In this document: piece after piece, positions 9,632 through 18,929 of the stretch
Layout: each line of letters starts with the position of its first letter
Numbering within the stretch: the stretch's first letter is position 1
Assembly: GCF_022605725.1 (NCBI RefSeq)
Contig: NC_065551.1
Coordinates: 18,228,001 to 18,292,000, forward strand
From: Anthonomus grandis grandis
Lineage: Eukaryota > Arthropoda > Insecta > Coleoptera > Curculionidae
DNA length: 64,000 nucleotides
Direction of reading: 5' to 3'
Position numbers and translations under genes: made by a program
Notes under the pieces: generated by a model
The model's input: the letters and a program-made list of their open reading frames with translations, nothing else
What the model was told of the DNA's origin: nothing
Databases searched by the model: none

Positions 9632-11895
9632 CCTTCCGGAGCTCGCGCTAAGTATTTTGGAAAGGACGCTCGCATGCGGATTCAGAGTCCGCAGCCTTCA
9701 AATGTGCATATTTCTAAAAATTATTGGCAATAAAAGTTAATTTTTATTTATTTTAAGATTTTATTCATCGAATACATTGATTTTGGCATTTTAACAAAAC
9801 TTATTGCTACAAAAAAATTAAAATAAACATTTAACAACACATAAAAACTTTCTAGAAATTAAAAATAAAAATGTGTTTTATTCTGAGTGGAATTCATGAC
9901 AAATAACAAGTGAATGCTCTAAACAAATACATTTGTGGCATTCAACACAAAAAAAACGAGAAGGTCTATTTTTTTTTCTATCGCAGTATGAGCAACGTCC
10001 ACGTTGTCCTGCTGGTAGAGGCTCAGGTGTAGGTGTTTCTAGTCCGAAAAGTTCTTTTATTCTCAACTGCGTAGCCTTAGGAATAGTTTGCGTCATTCGA
10101 CGCCAAATATAGCCCTCCACTAATTGAAATGACAAGGATCGCAAAAACTTTCTTCGTCGTATACCTTCATTATTATTCATTGAATGAACAACAAAAGAGT
10201 TTATTTCCGATACATTGAGTAACGAATAGAACACAACCATGGGCCATCTTCTTGTATTACGTGCACAGTTATAAGACTCACATAGCTTGTCCACATAGTC
10301 AACACCTCCTTTAGATGAGTTGTAGTCCAATATCATACCTGGTTTTCCAGTAGAAGTATCTATTTTATCGTCAAAATGCATATTTGATGAAAGCAGCACG
10401 TTTTTTTTCTTTTTTGGTGTATATGATACTAAAGTACAGTTATCACGAAAGGCAAACATGGACGATAAAAGTGGACAACCTAAAGGATTCGAAAATTTAG
10501 GTGGCAATTCCCTTTTGTTTTTTCTAACTGTATCTAATAAAGTTAGCTTAAAATCGAACTGAAGGGAATTGAGTAGCTCCATACTGGTAAACCAGTTGTC
10601 AACTGTAATATTACGACAGGTTCCTTTTATTGATTGGCATAATCTCTGCAGCACTGCAGTGGGAGAATTACTCGCGTGGAATGGACCCTCAGGCTGCTTT
10701 CCTACGTAAACCTCCATGTTGCAGGTGTAGAAAGTCTTGGCGTCTACCATAGCGAATATTTTTAGCCCATATTTATTGGGTTTGCTAGGTATATACTGCC
10801 TAAAGTTGCAACGCCCCCAAAATGCTTCTAGCTTCTCGTCTATTGTTAGCCATTCAAAAGATGTATAGGCTGAATCAAAGTTACCAACAACTGTATCAAA
10901 CACTGTCCGAATGGCGGCTAGCTTGTCAGTCTGTTTTCGTTCGTCTCTAGTTGCCAAATCATCAAAACGTAAATGATCTAGCAAAAATCGAAATTGGGAC
11001 ATCGTTAGTCGAAAAAGCTCGACGCCAGTACCATTCTGTGTCCATATTTCCTCAATATTAAGTCGATTAGATTTCAATACCCCAGATAAATAAAGCAATC
11101 CAATCAGTGCTTGTATTTCTAATATGTCCGTGTCTTTTGCATCTCTTTCACGTTGGTAATTGCCTCTACTCATGGCAATATGTCTGTTTGTATTTTCGAC
11201 TATCGAATTCAGTACTTCGTCTATAAAAAAAAGTTTCCAAATGTCAATTTCTCTTTTTAGGTCTTTCGCAGGTCTTTTTACCCCTGGAAGATGCTTTATC
11301 AAGTTCTCCGCCCTGGTTTTCACATTTCTTTTCATCATATGTTTGGCCCACTCAGTTCCATCTTTGCAAATAAACACAGAGTAATTTCCCCTAGCGACTT
11401 ACGTCTCCGAAGTTTCTTGTTGGGTATCACTATCCAAATCTTGCCTTTCTAAATTGTCTTCTTCTCCATCATCTTCTTGGTCCTCAAAATCACTCTTTAG
11501 CTCTTCATCATCTTCTTCCAAACATTCTTGAATGAGCTTTTGCAAACGAGCCTCCTCTCGACTCCAGGAGCACGCCATCTATAAAGGTGTACAAATAATA
11601 ATAATCTAACTTAAAATTTTAATAATAAAAGCTAACACTCACCATTGCACAACAAGTTTAACAAAAAAAAACGCATAAAAATATTTAAATTGAACGCTCG
11701 CGCGCGGACTCACAGTCCGCAGTGGCTATAATTTGGCAATAAACGCACACACCAAGGCACAAATGAGCACTGACTGTAGGAGAACCCGGGATAGAAAGAT
11801 ACTTAATATTACAGCGCTGCGGGTTGTCGGTTGTCCAAATTAACGACAAAATAAAATAGTTGCGAAGTGAGAGTCCGCGCGCGAGCTCCGGAAAG
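9632..11895 (-). mobile_element. piggyBac transposon, 2264 bp, TTAA duplicated on both sides
   Basis: TTAA at 9628-9631 and at 11896-11899 flank the element. The terminal inverted repeats are ccttccggagctcgcgc on the left and the inverse of gcgcgagctccggaaag on the right, 16 of 17 bases equal. Sub-terminal copies of a 'acgctcgc..gcgga' block occur at about 9664-9692 and 11693-11722, and the right one contains the palindrome gcggactcacagtccgc. One transposase gene lies on the minus strand. The termini look complete. Confidence 0.93.
9878..11377 (-). CDS. piggyBac transposase (DDE_Tnp_1_7 with C-terminal zinc domain)
   Basis: 499 aa from an internal Met. 'WLTIDEKLEAFWGRC' carries Asp180, 'ITVDNWFTSMELL' Asp260 and 'KGGVDYVDKLCESYN' Asp360 and Asp363, the positions of the piggyBac catalytic triad plus its conserved neighbour. 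The end (about residue 463 on) is Cys-rich, 'CSYCDRKK', 'FFCVECHKCICLEH', the DNA-binding ring/PHD-like domain of the family. The same frame extends upstream to an ATG at 11576-11578 ('MACSWSREEARLQKLIQECL' and an acidic stretch), giving about 566 codons, close to the usual 550-600, but a single TAA at 11399-11401 interrupts it. Downstream of that stop the enzyme is uninterrupted. The role is cut-and-paste transposition at TTAA. Whether the shorter form is active cannot be told. Confidence 0.88.
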   Translation of the reverse strand: MFICKDGTEWAKHMMKRNVKTRAENLIKHLPGVKRPAKDLKREIDIWKLFFIDEVLNSIVENTNRHIAMSRGNYQRERDAKDTDILEIQALIGLLYLSGVLKSNRLNIEEIWTQNGTGVELFRLTMSQFRFLLDHLRFDDLATRDERKQTDKLAAIRTVFDTVVGNFDSAYTSFEWLTIDEKLEAFWGRCNFRQYIPSKPNKYGLKIFAMVDAKTFYTCNMEVYVGKQPEGPFHASNSPTAVLQRLCQSIKGTCRNITVDNWFTSMELLNSLQFDFKLTLLDTVRKNKRELPPKFSNPLGCPLLSSMFAFRDNCTLVSYTPKKKKNVLLSSNMHFDDKIDTSTGKPGMILDYNSSKGGVDYVDKLCESYNCARNTRRWPMVVFYSLLNVSEINSFVVHSMNNNEGIRRRKFLRSLSFQLVEGYIWRRMTQTIPKATQLRIKELFGLETPTPEPLPAGQRGRCSYCDRKKNRPSRFFCVECHKCICLEHSLVICHEFHSE

Positions 11896-11899
11896 TTAA

Positions 11900-12678
11900 A
11901 TAGTTTCGGACAATTAAACTAAAATGAACAGAGGCACCATCGTGCATGTACCATATTCGACCTAACAGAAGTGGCACATCTTTAAGAAGACCAGGCAGTT
12001 CTTCTTCAAGAAACTGTAAATATGACGACCATCACGGCGCCCTGGTAGAAAAAATGGGCCTATTAGGTAATCACCAATAATTCCTGTCCAAACATTAACC
12101 GAAAATTGGTGTTGAAAATGAGTTTTCGTTATGGCATCGCGGTTTTCTTCTGCCCACAAAAGATAGTTGTAAAAATTTTAAATAGCGTTCCGAGAAAAAT
12201 TCTGTGAACAAAATCTGTGACTCAAACTTCGGATTTAGTAAAATATTCTGGAGATACCACTGACAGAAGTTCACTCGCTGTGGAAACTCTCCGATAAGTA
12301 ATACCTGTACTCTTAAAATATGGTATGGGTATAATAAAAAATCAAACAAAATGCGCCAAACAATTTGATGACAGATATGCAGAGTTCCAGCGATTTTCCT
12401 CGTACTTATCTCAGGGTGTTCCTCGATTGCTTATAGCACCGCTTGCCGTTCGCAATTTCAGGGGTTGTGACAGTTCGAGATCTACCTTCCGGAGTACCTT
12501 TCTTGAAACAACCAGTTTCCCTAAGTCGACGATGAATATTTGAAAATCTACGGCTATCTGGTAGGACACAATTCGGATACCTTTCCTGATAAATACGTCT
12601 GGCTTCTGTTGCGTTACCATCGGCCAGGCCATATACAAAATGCATTGCTGCCTTTTTTTCATTGGTATAATTGGCCAT
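11900..12678 (-). pseudogene. mariner-like transposase 3, N-terminal and central part
   Basis: Minus-strand reading starts 'MANYTNEKKAAMHFVYGLAD' and continues through 'NATEARRIYQERYPNCVLPD' and 'IHRRLRETGCFKKGTPEGR', the N-terminal HTH of a transposase type widespread in insects. After a frameshift near 12405 comes a central section with 'LNPKFESQILFTE' where the first catalytic Asp motif should be; it is not preserved. Then 'FSVNVWTGIIGDYLIGPFF' and, close to the breakpoint, 'MHDGAPVHFSL' with the second catalytic Asp. The frame runs into the TTAA at 11896-11899, where the piggyBac begins, and resumes on the far side. Confidence 0.8.
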
Positions 12679-13413
12679 TACTGATATTCAGAAAAATAGC
12701 GTGAAAACGAAATAACTTCAATAAATAGTTAATAATTTGACATTTAAATTCACAGCAATAAGAAACATGCATAGGCGACTTCGGGACTTTATTTGCGTTT
12801 AATAAAGACGTGTTACGGCACTTTTTTTATTCCCACTTACTTTCTAAACGCGTTAAAAATATAAGTTTTTCTTAAATTATTAAATTTTTTTAACTTTTCA
12901 TATTTCTTGTAATAAATCTGATCCCTTCATTTGCTTGCAATCGACGAACAAACATGTTCAAACCGCATCAGATTTTTAGGGAAGTTAAATTGTTTTTATT
13001 ATTTTAAGCGAAAATATTGGACAAAAAAAAACCAAGAAGATCAAATTTGCTAAAAAGTGATTAAGGATTTTATAAATATTTTTTATTTTGAGAAAAAGCA
13101 GTGGCCTAGTATTTTTTTCACTAATAATATTCAATAGAAGACCTGTAGTAGCGCCATTGGCAGAGAAAATTGTTTTTTTTTGCGCATCAAAAAATGCGTC
13201 TCAATGCATAAAATATATAAACCAAATTTCATACAAATGTTTATAATATTGTTTAAGTTATTATTAAAAAACTGATTTTTTTTTTAAACTTTAACACCCT
13301 GTATCTCAAAAATCAAGACATTTAGGACATATGTTCATAAGAACTTTTTTTCTGAAAATGCGTCCAGGAATCATACTCCTAAATATTAGTACGTCTTTAA
13401 GGAACACAACCAA

Positions 13414-14299
13414 ATAGAAACAACGACCAATTTAAAGAACAACGACCAAAACAACCGTGTTCTTTTTACTCTTTAAATAATAAACGTATTATATGGATTT
13501 TAAAATATTTTTTTTGGATTAAATTTCACAAAATTTTGTTAATTGTGCCGATATTACAAAATCACTAAATAGGAATTTCTTATGCAAGAGTTGAGTAAAC
13601 TCTCATTTTTTATAAGCGCCATTCCGATATCGCGCGCGTCCTCGTAGGTTGACAAGCGCCGTTGCTGGTATTCTGTTGCTCCGGTCAAACCAGCAACTAC
13701 CAATTGCCAAACGAAAATGCTGTAAGAATATGGTATTATTATCAGAATATAGAAAAGAAATATATCATTTGAAAGATATAAGTCATTAGTAACACATTAT
13801 TTTTACCTACTTACTCGTGGAAATGTACTGCAATCAATATCACAAAACACACATTTGCATCAAAACGTACAAGTGCTCACGACGCGCCGCTGCCATGAAA
13901 GTCATCCACAAACGGAAGAGCATGGGCACTTTTCAGAATTCACCATTAAATCACAGGTTAAATTAACCCGTTAATCAAAAAAAAATTCGGTAGATCTCAG
14001 GTTGCCGTTCGGTTACATAAACATTCGGAAACGCTTCGGTTGATTTTCCTAGAATTTTTCTGACAGTTTGCAGCTTTAATAATGTCAATTTCTGTTTATG
14101 TTTATAGTGTTAAACTTTTCAAAGCAAACCAAACAAACTATATTAGCATTTTCCATGAAAACATTAAAAGGTTACCACTGTGATGTTGAAGAAACTAAAA
14201 ACCAAACAAAAACGACCCAGTTCCATTGTAAGGGTCTTAGTTTCTGTTGCCATCAGTTTGTGGCTTTTATAGTCGACACCAAAAAAAAGTGTATGTGAA
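13414..14299. other. unassigned DNA, partly GC-richer
   Basis: No gene was recognised. The block 13610-13720 contains CpG-rich words (gatatcgcgcgcgtcc, gcgccgttgctgg), and 13860-13930 likewise. A short open frame at 14098-14298 has no recognisable domain. Confidence 0.3.
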
Positions 14300-15170
14300 A
14301 AAAGTGTGTTAATTGATCGAAAGAAGACTCCTGACATCTTTTTTCTAAAGTAAGCAGAGCGTCTTGCATTTCGTCAGATGATAGTTTAGAGGCACAAATT
14401 CGAATCGATTTATTGCGACAATTGAAAATAAATCGGTTGCAGTAGCCTATTATACGCTGAATTTTAAGTAAATTTGATTTGTTTTCTAGAAGTACATCTA
14501 AAATGTTGGCTTCGATTACAACTGAGAGAACAAGGGCTTTTTTCCTCGCAAGACATCTGTTGGGTAATATCAAGAGATTTGGCAAAATTTGAATTTAATT
14601 TCCAGTCCGATTTGGGTAGATTAAGCCATGTGGGACCACTAAACCACAATAGATGATTAACTAAATTATTTGGCGTTAAGCCTCTACTTGCGCAATCTAC
14701 TGGTTGACATCTGATGAAACGTGAAACCACGAAACATTAGGGATATTTTCTTGAATATGGCCTACGCGATTGGCGACAAAAGTCTTCCAACGATGAGGAG
14801 AACTCGAAACCCACGCGTTGACTACGGCGGAATTGGTATATGCAAAAATAGCATTTATCGAAATTAAAGATGAGTAAGTTCTTATTACGAAAGCGAGAAG
14901 ATCTGATAGAAGAGTAGCTCCTAAAAGCTCCAATCGAGGTAGGCTTTGTGATTTAAGAGGTGCGACTCGCGATTTTCCAGTTATTAGGAATGTTTAAATT
15001 TTATTATTACATAACTCGGTGCGCAGATACAGAGCAGCGGCATATCCCGCTTCAGAGGCATCAGAAAATCCATGAATTTCACAGCATACACTATTTTGAG
15101 CGAAAATCTGTCTAAGCAAGACAATGTTTGATATAGCAGGTAATTCTACCGAACTCGAACCGAACATATC
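14300..15170 (-). pseudogene. BEL/Pao retrotransposon fragment (RNase H to integrase N-terminus)
   Basis: Minus-strand reading from right to left gives 'EIHGFSDASEAGYAAALY' (RNase H Asp region), 'SRVAPLKSQSLPRLELLGA' (the signature of BEL/Pao RNase H), 'AYTNSAVVNAWV', then after a frameshift near 14700 'VDCASRGLTPNNLV' and 'GPTWLNLPKSDW', and finally 'YCNRFIFNCRNKS' near 14420, the segment that precedes the integrase zinc finger. The stop between Ile and Thr near 14990 and at least two frame changes make it non-functional. No LTRs were found nearby. It differs in sequence from the BEL/Pao element at 54.8 kb. Confidence 0.8.
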
Positions 15171-15699
15171 GTTCGGTTGTTCAAATTTTAAGTTCAGTTT
15201 GTTTTAGTTGTTCACTTTTAGGTTTAAAAAATATAAACAAACCAACCCAACCCATCGCGCCGTCAACGTGTCAGCCGTATTAGGCTTTATTCTTTATTAT
15301 TTATAATTTCAAATTACCAAAAAAAGATTTTCAAGGTGATGGGTCACATACTGTTCACCTGTGTAAAGACGGTCAGATGGTCGATTTCTTAATATATATA
15401 GCGAAAATTGAACGGCTTACACGTTTTGAAATACGATGAGAGCCGACGGACACGAATGATTTAAAAAATGGCTGTTATGGTGGAATATGAAAAGTCAAAT
15501 GGATTAATCAGGAATTATTACATGAATATTTCAATTTTTATGCAAATGAAAATCCGGCTCGAAGGACCAGAAAATGTGGCGAAAAGGTGGTGCCTAATAA
15601 AAGACAAATTTTTTGTTGAGATTCGACGCGAAAAGGGTATACTTTGGCAATAAAATTGATGAATGGCACCTTACCTTTGGAATTTCTGTATGTGAGTGT
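15171..15699. other. unassigned stretch between two retroelement fragments
   Basis: A 61-codon open frame at 15468-15653 has no recognised domain. The short run aacccaaccca near 15241 is a simple repeat. No terminal repeats were identified. Confidence 0.3.
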
Positions 15700-15869
15700 C
15701 GCAGGGATTCCTGATTTCCTCTGGAGAACTTGACTGGATTCTGCTTGTTTCAAAGCATTTACTTAGATTAGATTTTCTTAAAAACAATGTAGACTTTTGC
15801 GAAAAAGAACTTGCGAAGAACTACCTTTTGAGAATTACTTTTTTTATATGCTTGGAGAGAGAGAGAGAC

Positions 15870-16879
15870 GAGTGGTGGCGCTTCAATCGCAAAAAAGGCA
15901 AATCGCCAGGTGTTGATGGCATTAAGGCCGAAACCCTAAAAGAAATAAAAATTGAAATAGCACAAGTGCTAGCATATTTAATAAATATGTCCTTCAATAC
16001 AGGTATCTTTCCCGAAATTTTAAAAATTGTTATGATCACACCTCTACACAAAACTGGCCTGGAAGAAGACCTTAACAACTACAGACCAATCTCTCTAATT
16101 TCCAGTATAGCTAAAATTTATGAAACTCTTGGTTTCAATCAAACAGACTGTCTTTAAACGCCTCTAAAACAAAGTATTTGACATTTACATCTTACACTAA
16201 TAACTTGTCTCTGATGGGTCCTCTTAATATAAACTCCCATTTTGAGATACCAGAAGCAAATTTCATAAAGTATTTAGGTATAACATTAGACCGGCACTTA
16301 AAATGGGATATACATGCAGGTGAACTTACAAACAAATTAAGAGGCTTGATATCTAAGTTTAAACGACTTAAGGATTTTATGGATATTAAACACTTAAAAA
16401 CATTGTACTTTGCTCTGGTACAATCACATTTAAATTATGGACTCAGCGGATGGGGTGGATTAAGAAATTGCCATATGTCCTCCATTGAAGTTGTTCAAAA
16501 ATGGATTTTAAAAATAATCTATGATAAAGATAAACTATTTCCATCTGATCAGCTATACAATCTTGCTGGTATATTTGACTTAAAACAATTATATGTTCAA
16601 AAGTTACTTTTAAATCTTCATAAAAGGAAAATCACAGTTGAACATGTGAATCATTCATATGCTACTCGAACTCAAAATCAAAGCGCTGTAGTTCCACGAA
16701 ATGAAAAAACTATTGGTCAGCGATATTTTAGATTCTATATCTCTAAGATTTATAATTTGGTTCCGGGGCATATAAAAGATAAAATAAATCAAAAAAATTT
16801 TAAATTTTATGTGAAAGACTGGATACAGCGGACGGACAGAGAAACGTTTAATAATATATTAAATCATAATATGTAACAT
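15870..16879 (+). pseudogene. non-LTR reverse transcriptase lacking the catalytic palm
   Basis: First part: 'KKGKSPGVDGIKAETLKEI' and 'NNYRPISLISSIAKIYE', the fingers of jockey/CR1-like reverse transcriptases. At about 16135-16152 it jumps to 'LNASKTKYLTFTS', which normally lies after the YADD box. The second part, an open frame from 16178 to 16876 (232 aa), has 'FIKYLGITLDRHLKWDIHA', 'LYFALVQSHLNYGLSGWGG' and 'GQRYFRFYISKIYNLVPG', the typical C-terminal domain. About 150-200 residues including both catalytic Asp clusters are therefore missing, as if by one deletion. No endonuclease domain is present. Non-functional. Confidence 0.75.
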
Positions 16880-17218
16880 ACTATGATATATAAATATGCT
16901 TTTCTTTTAAACATAATCTTTAGCAAATCCATGTAAAATTGAAAAGAAAGCAAATAAAATCACACAAACCTGGACATGACATACTACCTCGATATAGACC
17001 TTAAAAATTACCGAATTGGACATACTCGATCTGGATCTATGTTTTGAACATTATATCGTAGTCATTAAATTTTAGATAGGATTAACTCTGTAAAACTTTT
17101 AAATTAATATTCACGTACAAGTAGTAATCTCGCTACTTCTGTGATCATTGTTTATTCGCTCTTCTCTTGATCGTTATTATAGACATTTTGTAATATTGTT
17201 AATTATTATTTTGAATGA

Positions 17219-17249
17219 ACTATTATTATTATTATTATTATTATTATCG
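17219..17249 (+). repeat. TTA microsatellite forming a retrotransposon tail
   Basis: About nine TAT/TTA units directly after the 3' UTR of the plus-strand non-LTR element. Confidence 0.8.
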
Positions 17250-17583
17250 TCTGCGCATCCAGGTGCCAACCAAGTATTGCCAATGTATAAATATAAAAAT
17301 TTAACTTTAGACGCGGAAAATAATTGTTGCAGCGACATCTTTTTTATTGACATTTAATGACGTTATTTCATCATCACAAAAAGGACTTTTTGCTGACTAC
17401 GTCACTAAATGACTATATTTTGACATCTTTTTTGACTTTATATGTCATTCTGTGGTTACCTGGGTGACATGCCTTACTTGAATACCCTGATTATCTTATT
17501 ACTAAGTTTCTTTTAAATAAAATATGTTAATTACATAACTTAAATTTCTCTAATTTCTATTTGTTTTTTCTCATCAGCTCTAG
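17250..17583 (+). promoter_or_regulatory. upstream region of the EcKinase-like gene with a likely 5' UTR splice acceptor
   Basis: A pyrimidine-rich tract ending 'ttttttctcatcag' at about 17564-17578 lies six to seven bases before the start codon, so the 5' UTR is probably spliced from an exon further upstream. I see no clear TATA box. Near-repeats of 'acatctttttt..ttgac' occur at about 17334 and 17424. Confidence 0.4.
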
Positions 17584-18894
17584 ATGATGGCTGCCCTAAA
17601 CCACCAATTAAGAACCGAAATCTATAGCATCTTGGAGCATGTAGCAAAGTCAAAAAATATTGAAAACTACCAAATTAATCCAGAATCCTTTAAATTACAA
17701 CTAGGAGATGGCTTTGTCTGCTTATTTTTTAAAGCAGCATTAACTGATAAAGACACAAATGAAATTATTGAGGTGGCAATTAAAAAAGCAAGCAACAGAC
17801 CTTTGGATTATAATAACATATTTGGCAACGAAATTGCTTTCTATTCAAAATTGATTCCAGCATTAAATAATCTGCAAGGACATTTGCCCGCTGTGGATCG
17901 CTTCAATAATATTCCAGATTACTATACCTCCAGTAGGGAACCGCAAAAAGAATTCATTGCTTTAGAAAACCTTTCTCCTCAAGGCTATTTTCTATATGAC
18001 AAAAGCAAGTATTGGGATCAGAAACATTTGGAAAAAATTTTCACGATATATGGAAAGTTTCATGCATTGTCTTTTGTTCTGAGACGAATCCATCCAGAAT
18101 TATACAATAATATAATAAGTGGTTGTAAAGATATTTGTGCTCAATTGACTGTGGAAGGAAGCGATTTAATGGAAGCAGCTATGGTAGATGCTGTAACTGC
18201 CTTAGATATGACATCAAAAACCTATGATATTGCCAAGGAGCTAGTTGGAAATGTTAAAAATACTTTATTAGAAGCTCTAAGATACAATGGTGATTTTCGA
18301 TGTATTACTCATGGCGATTGTTGGTCAAATAATATGCTTTTTAAATATGGGGTAAGTTGAGAAAAGATTAATAGTATGATTGTTTTAATACATATTTTTA
18401 AGGATAATGGTGAAATTTTGGATGTAAAACTCATAGACTTTCAATTGATGACCGAAAGAACACCAATACACGATCTCTCCTATTTCTTCTATTCGGGTGC
18501 ATCTAAAGAAGACATGGACAATCTGGAATTTTACTTGCAAATATATTATGAGAGCTTTTCAAAACATGTCCTTGGACTGAAGCAAAATCCCGAAGAAGTT
18601 TTACCTTTTATCACCCTTAAAAAAGAGTGGAAAGAGAATGGTATAATTGGCGTTATGTTAAGCATCCATTTATGGCAGCTAAAACTTCTTCCTAAAGAAA
18701 ATTTTATAGAAAACTTACGAGAGAAGAACATAGAGAAAAAAGTGTCGGATCAGGAAACTCGTGAACATTTTGTAAAAATTTTAAAAGAAGTGAGAAAAAG
18801 TGAGGACTATCAGAAGAGAACCAAGGATATTTTGGTACATGCTTGTGAATATGGGGTGGTTAAGAAAGAGAAAATTGTTAAAGTCTATCAGTGA
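17584..18894 (+). CDS. EcKinase-like (CHK/DUF1679) small-molecule kinase, two coding exons
   Basis: Exon 1 is 17584-18351 (256 codons) and exon 2 is 18403-18894 (163 codons plus TGA), joined by a 51-bp phase-0 intron; 419 aa fits the family (about 400-430). The protein-kinase-like aminoglycoside/choline kinase fold is visible: nucleotide loop 'LGDGFVCLFF' (about 40-49), ATP-binding Lys67 in 'EVAIKKAS', Glu83 in 'FGNEIAFYSKL', the Brenner motif 'HGDCWSNN' (243-250, catalytic Asp245), and the metal-binding 'KLIDFQ' with Asp268 at the start of exon 2. In-frame TAG precedes ATGATG, supporting the start. Family members phosphorylate ecdysteroids or xenobiotic and other small alcohols in the cytosol; the substrate here is unknown. 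No stops or frameshifts, so this is probably a live host gene. Confidence 0.92.
18352..18402 (+). other. 51-bp intron of the EcKinase-like gene
   Basis: Donor GTAAGT at 18352, acceptor 'tatttttaag' ending 18402, phase 0. Splicing joins Lys-Tyr-Gly to Asp-Asn-Gly and places 'ILDVKLIDFQ' at its normal distance from the Brenner motif. Without splicing there is a TGA at 18358-18360. Confidence 0.9.
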
Positions 18895-18923
18895 TGAGCA
18901 CTTAAAAATGTTAGTTTTACTTT

Positions 18924-18929
18924 AATAAA
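18924..18929 (+). terminator. polyadenylation signal of the EcKinase-like gene
   Basis: AATAAA 30 bases after the stop codon; a short 3' UTR is implied. Confidence 0.6.

Larger units (their letters stand above)
8777..13413 (-). mobile_element. mariner-like DNA transposon 3, split by a piggyBac insertion
   Basis: The left end starts TATA then CAGGGTGTTCCTTAAAG at 8777. About 230 bp of left terminal sequence (8777-9010) is repeated inverted at about 13180-13412, including the 'tttaggacatatgt' and 'atacagggtgttaaa' blocks. The right outermost bases have diverged (GGAACACAAC instead of GGAACACCCTG). Transposase fragments lie on the minus strand on either side of a piggyBac at 9632-11895. Without the piggyBac the element is about 2.4 kb. 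Confidence 0.8.
15858..17249 (+). mobile_element. internally deleted non-LTR retrotransposon, 3' part
   Basis: Starts in reverse-transcriptase fingers, skips the catalytic palm, and continues with the C-terminal domain, a 3' UTR and a TTA-repeat tail at about 17219-17249. The left limit is unclear; a GA run at 15857-15870 sits at the junction with unrecognised sequence. No target duplication was identified. Confidence 0.65.

Noticed and set aside
11355..11405. A 41-bp intron (GTAAGT...GCAAAG) that would remove the piggyBac stop
   Set aside because: Joining these sites puts the downstream enzyme out of frame and gives an immediate stop, so a nonsense change is the simpler reading.
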